15,491 nt of DNA from DATARH01 sp035935235 (GTDB taxonomy: Bacteria > Pseudomonadota > Alphaproteobacteria > ATCC43930 > CGMCC-115725): positions 1-15,491 of the forward strand of contig DASYXG010000435.1 of assembly GCA_035935235.1 (NCBI GenBank). The letters are read 5' to 3'. The notes under the pieces were generated by a model. That model saw nothing but the letters and a program-made list of their open reading frames with translations. It was not told the DNA's origin and made no database searches. The position numbers and the translations under genes are program-made. Position 1 is the stretch's first letter, and each line of letters starts with the position of its first letter. Below, in pieces: positions 1 to 7,499 of the stretch.

Positions 1-2056
1 TGGTGACCTGCCGGTCGGCGAGCTGGGCCTCCAGCTGCATCACGAACTTGTCGACGACCTTGGCCACGACCTCCGGCGACAAGGTGCTGAAGGTGATGAC
101 CGCATCCAGCCGGTTGCGGAATTCCGGCGCGAACTGGCGGTTGATCGCTTCGTGGTCGTCGCCTTCCCGCTTGTTGCGGGTGAAGCCGAACGCCTGTTTG
201 GCGAGGTCCGCCGCGCCGGCATTGGTCGTCATGATCAGGATCACGTTGCGGAAGTTGACCTGCTTGCCGTTGTGATCGGTCAGCTTGCCGTGATCCATCA
301 CCTGCAACAGCACGTTGAACAGGTCCGGATGCGCCTTCTCGATTTCGTCGAGCAGCAGCACCGAATGCGGGTGCTGGTCGACCGCGTCGGTGAGCAGCCC
401 GCCCTGGTCGAAGCCGACATAACCTGGCGGCGCGCCGATGAGCCGCGAGACGGTGTGCCGCTCCATGTATTCCGACATGTCGAAGCGGGTGATCTCGATG
501 CCCATGGTGCGGGCGAGCTGGCGCGCGACCTCGGTTTTGCCGACGCCGGTCGGGCCGGAGAACAGGTAGGAGCCGATCGGCTTTTCGGGGTCGCGCAAGC
601 CGGCACGGGCGAGCTTGATCGCCGAGACCAGGGCCTCGATCGCCTGGTCCTGGCCGAACACCATCGTTTCGAGATCGCGGGTCAGGTTCTTCAGCACCTC
701 GCGATCGTCGCGCGACACGCTCTTCGGTGGAATCCGCGCCATCGTCGCGATGCAGGCCTCAACCTCCTTCGCGGTGATCGTCTTGCGGCGTTTGCTTTCC
801 GGCAGCAGCATCTGCGCCGCGCCCGACTCGTCGATGACGTCGATCGCCTTATCCGGCAGCTTGCGATCGCCGATATAGCGATGCGACAACTCGACCGCCG
901 CCTTGATGGCGTCGTTAGTGTAGCGGACCTTGTGGTGGCGCTCGTAATAGGGCTTGAGGCCGCGCAGTATCTTGATCGAATCCTCGATCGTCGGCTCGTT
1001 GACGTCGATCTTCTGGAAGCGGCGAACGAGCGCGCGGTCCTTTTCGAAATAGTTGCGATATTCCTTGTACGTGGTCGAGCCGATACAGCGGATCACCCCA
1101 CCGGCAAGCGCTGGCTTCAGCAGGTTCGAGGCGTCCATCGCGCCGCCGCTCGTGGCGCCGGCACCGATCACCGTGTGAATCTCGTCGATGAAGAGGATTG
1201 CACCGGCGGTCTGTTCAAGTTCGGCCAATACCGCTTTCAGCCGTTCCTCGAAATCGCCCCGATACCGCGTGCCGGCCAAGAGCGCGCCCATATCGAGCGC
1301 GAAGATCGTTGCGTTAAGCAAGACCTCAGGCACTTCACGGCCAACGATGCGGCGGGCGAGGCCTTCAGCGATGGCGGTCTTGCCGACCCCAGGTTCACCG
1401 ACATAGAGCGGGTTATTCTTCGAGCGGCGGCAGAGGATCTGGATCGTTCGTTCGACCTCGGCCTCACGCCCGATCAACGGATCGATCTTGCCGGTCTTGG
1501 CCTTCTTGTTGAGGTTGACGCAATAGGCGTCGAGCGCGTCGTGGCCGCGCTTCTGGTTGCCCTTTTCGCTGCGCTCGCCTTCCTCCTCGGCACCCTGGAC
1601 GCGGCGCGTCTCGGAACGACCGGGCGCCTTGGCAATGCCGTGCGAGATGTAATTTACCGCGTCGAACCGGGTCATGTCCTGCTCTTGCAGGAAATAAACG
1701 GCATGACTCTCGCGCTCGGCGAACATCGCTACCAGCACGTTGGCGCCGGTTACCTCCTCGCGCCCTGACGACTGGACGTGAATTGCAGCGCGTTGCAGCA
1801 CACGCTGGAAACTCGCGGTCGGCTTCGCATCTTCGGTGTGGCTGGCGACGAGATTGCCGAGTTCGTTGTCGACATAGGCGAGAACCTCGCGGCGCAGCCG
1901 GTCGAGATCGACGCTGCACGCGCGCAAGACCGCGACCGCGTCCTGATCTTCGGTCAGGGCGAGGAGCAGGTGCTCCAGCGTTGCATATTCGTGGCGCCTC
2001 TCATTGGCATAGGCGAGGGCCCGATGCAGCGACTTTTCGAGGTTGCGTGAGAGCAC
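1..2056 (-). CDS. clpA: ATP-dependent Clp protease ATP-binding subunit ClpA (partial, C-terminus off the left edge)
   Basis: Class I AAA+ unfoldase that feeds substrates, including those brought by ClpS, into the ClpP peptidase in the cytoplasm. Translation from a GTG at 2056 gives 685 complete codons. The N-terminal Clp repeat domain (about residues 1-150, with ANERRHEYATLEHLLLAL) is followed by AAA module 1 with Walker A GEPGVGKT at 220-227 and AAA module 2 with Walker A GPTGVGKT at 501-508. The pore loop YVGFDQGG follows in module 2. ClpA is usually about 750-790 residues, so roughly the last 70-100 residues are missing, including part of the D2 small domain. The GTG start is chosen because AGGAG sits six bases upstream and the protein then begins LSRNLEKSLHRAL, as in alphaproteobacterial ClpA. 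It lies 23 bases after clpS and is probably cotranscribed with it. ClpB and ClpC are less likely, because there is no long middle coiled coil between the two AAA modules. Confidence 0.97.
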   Translation of the reverse strand, partial: MLSRNLEKSLHRALAYANERRHEYATLEHLLLALTEDQDAVAVLRACSVDLDRLRREVLAYVDNELGNLVASHTEDAKPTASFQRVLQRAAIHVQSSGREEVTGANVLVAMFAERESHAVYFLQEQDMTRFDAVNYISHGIAKAPGRSETRRVQGAEEEGERSEKGNQKRGHDALDAYCVNLNKKAKTGKIDPLIGREAEVERTIQILCRRSKNNPLYVGEPGVGKTAIAEGLARRIVGREVPEVLLNATIFALDMGALLAGTRYRGDFEERLKAVLAELEQTAGAILFIDEIHTVIGAGATSGGAMDASNLLKPALAGGVIRCIGSTTYKEYRNYFEKDRALVRRFQKIDVNEPTIEDSIKILRGLKPYYERHHKVRYTNDAIKAAVELSHRYIGDRKLPDKAIDVIDESGAAQMLLPESKRRKTITAKEVEACIATMARIPPKSVSRDDREVLKNLTRDLETMVFGQDQAIEALVSAIKLARAGLRDPEKPIGSYLFSGPTGVGKTEVARQLARTMGIEITRFDMSEYMERHTVSRLIGAPPGYVGFDQGGLLTDAVDQHPHSVLLLDEIEKAHPDLFNVLLQVMDHGKLTDHNGKQVNFRNVILIMTTNAGAADLAKQAFGFTRNKREGDDHEAINRQFAPEFRNRLDAVITFSTLSPEVVAKVVDKFVMQLEAQLADRQVT

Positions 2057-2079
2057 TGCGCTCTCCTTTCCTAAGATGC

Positions 2080-2409
2080 CTAATCTTTTTCCAGCGTGCA
2101 CTGCAGCGGGTGCTGGTGCTGCCGGGCGAAATCCATGACCTGCGTGACCTTCGTTTCAGCAACTTCGTACGTGTAAACACCGCAGACCCCGACCCCGCGG
2201 CGGTGAACGTGCAGCATAATCCGTGTCGCTTCCTGGCGATTCTTGCTGAAAAACCGCTCGAGGATGTGAACGACGAATTCCATCGGCGTGTAATCGTCGT
2301 TCAGCATCAGCACCTTGTACATAGCCGGCTTCTTCGTCTTCGGCTTCGCCTTGACGATGACGCCGGTACCCGGTCCTTCCTCGCCGCCGCGTTTTCCGTT
2401 GTCGCTCAT
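2080..2409 (-). CDS. clpS: ATP-dependent Clp protease adaptor protein ClpS
   Basis: Small cytoplasmic adaptor (109 residues) that binds proteins with N-terminal bulky hydrophobic residues and hands them to ClpA. A flexible Gly/Lys/Thr-rich tail (1-28) precedes the core. The N-degron pocket signature LNDDYTPMEFV is at 36-46 and the conserved His of HVHRRG is His69; the C-terminal strand YTYEVAETKVTQV is typical. The reading frame stays open 40 codons further upstream, but that part is not ClpS-like, and MSDNGKRGG is the usual alphaproteobacterial start. The nearest good Shine-Dalgarno (AGGAGAG) is about 24 bases upstream of this ATG, further than normal, so initiation may use the weak AAAG next to the ATG. 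clpA follows 23 bases downstream. A 116-base gap separates clpS from gpsA, so clpSA probably has its own promoter. Confidence 0.96.
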   Translation of the reverse strand: MSDNGKRGGEEGPGTGVIVKAKPKTKKPAMYKVLMLNDDYTPMEFVVHILERFFSKNRQEATRIMLHVHRRGVGVCGVYTYEVAETKVTQVMDFARQHQHPLQCTLEKD

Positions 2410-2445
2410 CTTTGGTCGCGTCGTGACCGTGCTCTCCTGTCTAGC

Positions 2446-2475
2446 ATGATATGGGCTAATAGGCGGTGCACGGAA
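2446..2475 (-). promoter_or_regulatory. weak candidate sigma70-type promoter for clpS-clpA
   Basis: The 116-base gap between gpsA and clpS contains TATCAT (2446-2451, five of six to the -10 consensus), with TTCCGT 18 bases upstream as a poor -35. It would give a leader of about 30 bases containing the AGGAGAG sequence. Only the -10 is persuasive. A promoter is expected here because the gap is the largest in this part of the window. Confidence 0.22.
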
Positions 2476-2525
2476 ATGAATTTTCCGAGGCGGGGCAGCG
2501 ACAAAAGGGTGAAGAACCCGCGGTT

Positions 2526-3515
2526 TCATTCGGCTCGGCGCGGTCGCGACAGCAGTTGCTCAATCATCAGGTCGATCGGCATGCCGCGATGCAGCACGGC
2601 CTCGACCGCGCTGGCGATTGGCATCTCGACCCCGAGCCGCGTGGCCAATGCGGTCACTGAGGCAGCGGTAGCGATGCCTTCGACCACTGACCGACGACCG
2701 GCGAGCGCCGCTTCAAGGGTCAGACCCTGGCCGAGCGCTAGACCCAGGGCGTGGTTGCGCGATTGCGTGCCGCCGCACGTCAGCACCAGATCGCCAAGCC
2801 CGGAAAGCCCGGCGAAGGTTTCCGCACGCGCGCCCTTGGCAACCCCGAGCCGGGTCATCTCGGCAAGGCCGCGGGTAATCAGCGCGGCGCGTGCGTTGTC
2901 GCCAAGCCGGCGTCCATCGACGATGCCGCAAGCGATCGCCAGGACATTCTTGATCGCGCCGCCGAGTTCGACCCCGATCGGGTCTTCCGAAAGGTAGGGA
3001 CGGAAGCGCGCGCTGCCGAGCGACGCCGTGAAGCGCTCCGCGAGCGCCGGATCGCGGCTGGCAATCACGACGGCCGTCGGCAGATCGCGCGCCACTTCGG
3101 CGGCAAAGCTCGGCCCGGACAAGATCGCGACCGGGCTCTGCGGGAAAAGCTCGGCAGTCAGCTCCGACATCGTCATCAGCGAACCGGTTTCGATGCCTTT
3201 GGCGCAGAGCAAGAGCGGCAGGGACATCGAGAGGTGCGCCGCTAGCGCCGTCAGTACGTCGCGCAGGAATTGTGCCGGCACCGACAGAAGCGCCGCCTCG
3301 GCGTCTGCGGTGGCGTGATCCAGTCCCGTGGTCGCGGCGATGTCCGGATCGAGTGTCACGCCGGGCAGGTAGACCGGGTTCTCGTGACGCTCGTTGATTG
3401 CCGCGGCGATTGCCGGGTCGCGCGCCCAGATGGTGGTGTCGCTGCCAGCTCGACGCGCGGCCAGCGCCAACGCCGTGCCCCACGCGCCGCCGCCAATGAT
3501 TGCAAGGCGCTTCAT
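2526..3515 (-). CDS. gpsA: glycerol-3-phosphate dehydrogenase [NAD(P)+]
   Basis: Cytoplasmic enzyme that reduces dihydroxyacetone phosphate to sn-glycerol 3-phosphate for phospholipid synthesis. The 329-residue protein opens with the Rossmann nucleotide-binding motif GGGAWGTALA (8-17). It then has CAKGIE (104-109), SGPSFAAEVA (133-142), the catalytic-lysine segment GGAIKNVLAIACG (Lys189) and GLSGLGDLVLTC (236-247), all standard for GpsA and at normal length. The ATG at 3515 is chosen because it gives the canonical KRLAIIGGG start and overlaps the tsaD stop as ATGA; a longer upstream reading is just tsaD sequence out of frame. The overlap implies translational coupling with tsaD. No unusual residue is seen. 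Confidence 0.98.
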   Translation of the reverse strand: MKRLAIIGGGAWGTALALAARRAGSDTTIWARDPAIAAAINERHENPVYLPGVTLDPDIAATTGLDHATADAEAALLSVPAQFLRDVLTALAAHLSMSLPLLLCAKGIETGSLMTMSELTAELFPQSPVAILSGPSFAAEVARDLPTAVVIASRDPALAERFTASLGSARFRPYLSEDPIGVELGGAIKNVLAIACGIVDGRRLGDNARAALITRGLAEMTRLGVAKGARAETFAGLSGLGDLVLTCGGTQSRNHALGLALGQGLTLEAALAGRRSVVEGIATAASVTALATRLGVEMPIASAVEAVLHRGMPIDLMIEQLLSRPRRAE

Positions 3516-4549
3516 CGCGCTCTTGCCGTGGGGTCGAGCGGCCAGCGTGGCTGCACCGGCGCATCGAGCGGGTCGAAAAAGCCGAGGCGCATGCGCTCGA
3601 TCCCCGCCCAGGCGATCATCGCACCGTTGTCGGTACACAAAACCGGCGGCGGCGCGACAAAGTCGAGGCTAGCATCGCCGGCAAGCGCAGCAAGCCGCGC
3701 CCGCAGCAGGGCGTTGGCGGCGACCCCGCCGGCAGCGACGAGGCTGGTGCCTTGTGGGTATTCATGGCGGAACCGGCGCAGCGCGATCGCGGTGCGGTCG
3801 ACCAGCGTGTCGCAGATCGCGAGTTCGATCGATGCCGCGAGGTCGGCGACTGTTTGCGGATCGCCCGCCTCGGCAAGGACGCGCTCGCGGATCGCCGTCT
3901 TGAGGCCGGAAAACGAGAAATCGCAGCCTGCGCGACCCTTGAGTGGGCGGGGCAGCGGGAAGCGGCGCGGGTCGCCGGTGCGCGCCGCAGCCTCGATCGC
4001 TGGACCGCCGGGCTGAGGCAGCCCCAAGAGCTTGGCGCTTTTGTCAAACGCTTCGCCCGCGGCATCGTCGAGCGTCGTGCCAAGCTGGCGGTATTTGCCG
4101 ACCCCAGCGCAGACGAGAAGCTGCGAATGCCCACCCGATACCAGCAGCAGCAAATAAGGAAATGCAACGTTGTCGGTAAGGCGTGCGGTCAGCGCGTGAG
4201 CCTCGAGGTGATTAACCGCGACAAACGGCCTCTTAGTGGCCCAGGCGATGCCTTTCGCCGCCATTGAACCGACGATGAGGCCACCGATCAGCCCCGGCCC
4301 GGAGGCCGCGGCGACACCGTCGAGATCGTCGGTATCGAGCCGGGCAGCGTCGAGCGCTTCGCGGATCAGCCTCTGCAAGTGGTCGAGATGGGCGCGCGCC
4401 GCAATCTCCGGCACGATCCCGCCATAGGGCGCATGCTCGGCAAGCTGCGACTGTACGAGGTTGGCACGGATTTCAGGGAGCGCGCCATTGGCTGCCACCA
4501 CGGCGACGGCCGTCTCGTCGCAGCTCGTCTCAATGCCAAGGATCTTCAT
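3512..4549 (-). CDS. tsaD: tRNA N6-adenosine threonylcarbamoyltransferase TsaD
   Basis: Transfers the threonylcarbamoyl group from threonylcarbamoyl-AMP to A37 of ANN-decoding tRNAs (t6A), acting with TsaB and TsaE in the cytoplasm. The 345-residue ASKHA-fold protein begins GIETSCDETAVAVV (5-18). It carries SGPGLIGGL (83-91) and the metal-binding NHLEAH, with His114 and His118. LVSGGHSQL follows at 136-144, then GGVAANALLR (274-283) and the third metal ligand in CTDNGAM (Asp307). Length and motifs are normal. It shares four bases with gpsA. It starts 48 bases after spoVR with no Shine-Dalgarno sequence before the ATG, but with a TATATT element six bases upstream, so it may be leaderless. Confidence 0.98.
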   Translation of the reverse strand: MKILGIETSCDETAVAVVAANGALPEIRANLVQSQLAEHAPYGGIVPEIAARAHLDHLQRLIREALDAARLDTDDLDGVAAASGPGLIGGLIVGSMAAKGIAWATKRPFVAVNHLEAHALTARLTDNVAFPYLLLLVSGGHSQLLVCAGVGKYRQLGTTLDDAAGEAFDKSAKLLGLPQPGGPAIEAAARTGDPRRFPLPRPLKGRAGCDFSFSGLKTAIRERVLAEAGDPQTVADLAASIELAICDTLVDRTAIALRRFRHEYPQGTSLVAAGGVAANALLRARLAALAGDASLDFVAPPPVLCTDNGAMIAWAGIERMRLGFFDPLDAPVQPRWPLDPTARAR

Positions 4550-4555
4550 CGAGGA

Positions 4556-4561
4556 AATATA
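4556..4561 (-). promoter_or_regulatory. -10-like TATATT placed for a leaderless tsaD transcript
   Basis: TATATT matches the -10 consensus in five of six bases and ends six bases before the tsaD ATG, so a start about seven bases downstream would fall on the A of the ATG. There is no Shine-Dalgarno sequence in between. The -35 region (TGCCGC at 17 bases) is poor and overlaps the hairpin at 4567-4587, which keeps confidence low. Confidence 0.3.
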
Positions 4562-4566
4562 GGCAA

Positions 4567-4587
4567 CTCTGCCGGTCCGCGGCAGAG
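4567..4587 (-). terminator. perfect 8-bp hairpin between spoVR and tsaD, possible terminator or attenuator
   Basis: On the minus strand CTCTGCCG and CGGCAGAG form an uninterrupted 8-bp stem around a five-base loop (CGGAC), ten bases after the spoVR stop. Only TT follows directly, with TATATTT a little further on, so it is not a classic strong intrinsic terminator. Its place at a functional boundary (stress module to housekeeping pair) suggests partial termination or 3'-end protection. Confidence 0.42.
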
Positions 4588-4597
4588 CAAGAGAAGG

Positions 4598-6172
4598 CTA
4601 CTTTGCGTCGCCGGCGTCGTAGGTCTTGAGCACCTTGTCGGTCGCCGCTTCGATTTCGAGCAGCTTCACCGCGTAGCCCCAGAGCAGCGCCGTGTGGCGT
4701 AGCACCGCGCGGCAGCTCTTCTCCTCGAGCAGCACGCCGTCATGGACGTAATGAGCCAGCACTAGGCAGCGATCGCCAGTGAGGTCGACATCGACAACCT
4801 GGATATCGGGCTCGCGCCGCGAAAGATCGTATTGCTTCGACAGCGCGCTGCGGATGCGGCGATAGCCGAGTTCGTCGTGGATCGCCTCGACCCGCAGTGA
4901 CGGCTTGGACGAGTCGTCGTTGATCTGGAACAACCGAAAACGCCGGATAATTTCCGGGCTCATGTATTGCAGGATGAAGCTTTCATCCCGGTAATTGGCC
5001 CAGGCGTGGCGCAACACCCCAAATGGATCCTGGTTACCGGCGATATCCGCGAACCACTCGCGGTCTTCCTCGCTCGGGTTGCTACAGATGCGCTTGATGT
5101 CATCCATCATCGAGAAGCCGAGCGCATAGGGATTGAGCCCGCCATAGCGCGGGTCGTCGAAGCCCGGCTGAAACACGACGCTCGAATGCGAATGGAGGAA
5201 TTCGAGCATCGCGCCTTCGGTGATCAGGCCACGGTCGTGCAACCGGTTCATGATCTCGTAGTGGCAGAACGTAGCGCAGCCCTCGTTCATCACCTGGGTC
5301 TGTCGCTGCGGATAAAAGTACTGCGAGACGTGGCGGACGATGCGGATCAGCTCGCGCTGCCAATCATCGAGCCGAGGCGCCCGCTTTTCGATGAAATATA
5401 GAAGATTTTCCTCGGGCAAGCCGAGCTTGCGCTGCACGTCCTGGCGCTTGTCTTCGTCTTCGATTTCTTCCTCATCCTTTTCGGGAGTCGGGACAGTGCG
5501 CCACAGATCGTTGAAGGTGGCCTCATCATGGGCGAGCCGCTCGCTGGCGCGGCGGCGCTCCTCGGCGAGGTTTGGCCGCGAGCGGCGAGCGTAGCGGTTG
5601 ACGCCGTGATCCTTCAGTGCATGTCCCGCGTCGAGGATGCGCTCAACCGTCTCGTAGCCGTATTTTTCCTCGCATTTGGCGACGTAATCGCGGGCGAAAC
5701 TCAGGTAATCGAGGATGCCGTCGGCGTCGGTCCATTGCCGGTAGAAATAATTGTTCTTGAAGAAGTGGTTATGTCCGAACCCGGCATGCGCGATGACCAG
5801 CGTCTGCATGGTCATGGAGTTTTCCTCCATGATGTAGCAGATCACCGGATTTGAATTGATGACGATCTCGTAGGCAAGGCCGGCGAGCCCCTTCTTGTAG
5901 AGGGTCTCGTGATAGGCAAAGTGCTTGCCGAAGCTCCAATGCCCGTACATCAGCGGCAAGCCGGCCGAGGCATAGGCGTCGAGCATCTGTTCCGAAGTGA
6001 TCACCTCGATTTGCAGCGGGTAGGTATCGAGCCCCATCTCGTCGACGGCGATGCGTTCGATCGCGTCATGCACCTTTCGAAGCCCGCCGAAATCCCAGTT
6101 TGGGCCGGTGAAAAGCGGCGTGCCGATCGCGACGGGCTTCTTCGTCTTGGCTGTGGCGCGCGCGTCAGGCAC
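4598..6172 (-). CDS. spoVR: SpoVR/YcgB family protein
   Basis: Third member of the PrkA-YeaH-SpoVR module. The family is named from a Bacillus cortex-formation gene, and its biochemical activity is not established. The 524-residue product matches the family from FTGPNWDF (21-28) onward. Highly conserved His-rich stretches are HAGFGHNHFFKNN (129-141), MNEGCATFCHY (295-305) and EFLHSHSSVV (324-333). A charged linker (EKDEEEIEDEDKRQD, 231-245) separates the two halves. The GTG at 6172 is chosen because it overlaps the yeaH stop by eight bases, has AAAGGGGG just upstream, and no ATG lies before the conserved core; an ATG-started reading further upstream only runs through yeaH in the wrong frame. 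The overlap implies coupling with yeaH. Nothing here suggests that this organism sporulates, since the family is widespread in non-sporulating proteobacteria. Confidence 0.95.
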   Translation of the reverse strand: MPDARATAKTKKPVAIGTPLFTGPNWDFGGLRKVHDAIERIAVDEMGLDTYPLQIEVITSEQMLDAYASAGLPLMYGHWSFGKHFAYHETLYKKGLAGLAYEIVINSNPVICYIMEENSMTMQTLVIAHAGFGHNHFFKNNYFYRQWTDADGILDYLSFARDYVAKCEEKYGYETVERILDAGHALKDHGVNRYARRSRPNLAEERRRASERLAHDEATFNDLWRTVPTPEKDEEEIEDEDKRQDVQRKLGLPEENLLYFIEKRAPRLDDWQRELIRIVRHVSQYFYPQRQTQVMNEGCATFCHYEIMNRLHDRGLITEGAMLEFLHSHSSVVFQPGFDDPRYGGLNPYALGFSMMDDIKRICSNPSEEDREWFADIAGNQDPFGVLRHAWANYRDESFILQYMSPEIIRRFRLFQINDDSSKPSLRVEAIHDELGYRRIRSALSKQYDLSRREPDIQVVDVDLTGDRCLVLAHYVHDGVLLEEKSCRAVLRHTALLWGYAVKLLEIEAATDKVLKTYDAGDAK

Positions 6173-7454
6173 GGACGCCCCCTTTGGAAAAGAGTTCGTG
6201 GAACACTGAGAAGATCTGCGCCGGGTCACCGACCCGCCGCATGGCGAAATGCGCGTGCGCCGGCGCGACCTCGCTATAGGCGCGCCACAGGTCGCTATCG
6301 CGCGACAGTCCGGTGAGGCTGCCGCCAGTGCCGTCGCCGACTTCGACATAGGAGAAATACTGGCAGAGCGGTAGCACCTCGCCGCCCAAGAGCGATACGC
6401 AGCGGCTGCTGTCCGCACCGTAATTGTCGCCGTCAGAGGCTTGCGCGCCGTAGATGTTCCAGCGGTCCGTCGAATAACGAGCGCGGGCAATTTCCAGCAT
6501 CTTCTCAAGCGCGGTCGAAACCACGGTGCCGCCGGTTTCGCGGCTGTAGAAGAAGGTCTCCTCGTCGACCTCCTCGGCCGTCGAGGTATGGCGGATGAAG
6601 ACCACGTCGACATGGCGGTAGCGGCGGATGAGGAAGACGTGGAGCAGCATGAAGAACCGTTTGGCGAGATCCTTCATTGCCTCGGTCATCGAGCCGGACA
6701 CGTCCATCAGGCAGAACATTACCGCCTCGGTGTTGGGCCTTGGCACCCGCTCGAAGCGCCGGTAGCGCACATCGAGCGGGTCGATGAATGGGATGATCTT
6801 GCTGCGCCGCTCGCTCTTTTCAAGGAGCAGGGTCAGGCGTTCGACCTCATCGTCCGCGCCGCGCGCCTTCGCCTTCTCGATCTCTTCTCGTAATGCTTCC
6901 AGCTCGCCGAGCTTCGGACGCTTCAACGAAATGCGGCGCGCCATGCTCTGCCGCATCGTCCGCGGGATGCTGAGGTTGGATGGCGAGCCGGTCACCGTGT
7001 AGCCAGCGCGGTGCAAATCGACAGCGGTCGTATCCTTGAGGGTTTTTTTGACCAGGTCGGGGAGTTCGAGATCCTCGAAGAACATGTCGAGGAACTCTTC
7101 CTTGGTCAGCGTGAACTCGAACGCATCCTCACCCGAGCCATCGGGGCTGCCCTCGCGGCCGCCGCCATCACCGCCGCCTTGCGGACGCGGGATCTCGTCG
7201 CCGCGGACATATTCCTTGTTGCCCGGCACGACGTGATCGCTGCGCCCAGTGCGCCGGGTGTGGTGAAACACCGGTTCGGTGATGCCGCGCGTCGGGATGG
7301 CGATCTTCTCACCATGCTCGACATCGGCCACTTTGCGCTTCCGCAGCGCATCCTGTACCGCCCCCTTTACCTCGGCCCGGGCACGCTCCAGGAACCGCTG
7401 GCGGTTGCTGAGGCTCTTGCCCTTCGGGTTCTGGCGGCGATCGACCACGTTCAT
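6165..7454 (-). CDS. yeaH: YeaH/YhbH family protein (UPF0229) with von Willebrand A-like domain
   Basis: Partner of the PrkA/YeaG protein; in enterobacteria yeaGH is linked to stationary phase and sustained nitrogen starvation. The 429-residue protein has a basic N-terminus (VVDRRQNPKGKSLSNRQRF), a Gly-rich linker (92-108) and a helical middle. A C-terminal vWA-like domain contains the MIDAS motif DVSGSM (251-256), a likely MIDAS threonine in GGT (308-310) and an SDGDN loop around residues 340-344. This points to metal-dependent protein binding rather than enzymatic activity. GGAGAAG lies five bases before the ATG, which supports this start. It begins 45 bases after prkA and overlaps spoVR by eight bases, consistent with one operon. 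Length matches the E. coli family (about 427). Confidence 0.96.
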   Translation of the reverse strand: MNVVDRRQNPKGKSLSNRQRFLERARAEVKGAVQDALRKRKVADVEHGEKIAIPTRGITEPVFHHTRRTGRSDHVVPGNKEYVRGDEIPRPQGGGDGGGREGSPDGSGEDAFEFTLTKEEFLDMFFEDLELPDLVKKTLKDTTAVDLHRAGYTVTGSPSNLSIPRTMRQSMARRISLKRPKLGELEALREEIEKAKARGADDEVERLTLLLEKSERRSKIIPFIDPLDVRYRRFERVPRPNTEAVMFCLMDVSGSMTEAMKDLAKRFFMLLHVFLIRRYRHVDVVFIRHTSTAEEVDEETFFYSRETGGTVVSTALEKMLEIARARYSTDRWNIYGAQASDGDNYGADSSRCVSLLGGEVLPLCQYFSYVEVGDGTGGSLTGLSRDSDLWRAYSEVAPAHAHFAMRRVGDPAQIFSVFHELFSKGGVRA

Positions 7455-7499
7455 CGACGCTTCTCCGGATCGCCCTGAGTGTGTGTCAGCCGGGCGATC

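Noticed and set aside
152..1768. Long plus-strand open frame (538 codons)
   Set aside because: It lies antisense to clpA, whose Clp and AAA motifs are unmistakable on the minus strand. The plus frame has no recognisable family and arises from the strong GC codon bias.
4598..6172. SpoVR as evidence of endospore formation
   Set aside because: The family is common in non-sporulating proteobacteria and no other sporulation gene is present.
6173..6613. N-terminal extension of spoVR to an upstream ATG
   Set aside because: The added residues are Arg/Ser/Ala-rich, resemble no SpoVR, and are the yeaH coding sequence read in another frame. The GTG at 6172 fits the family.
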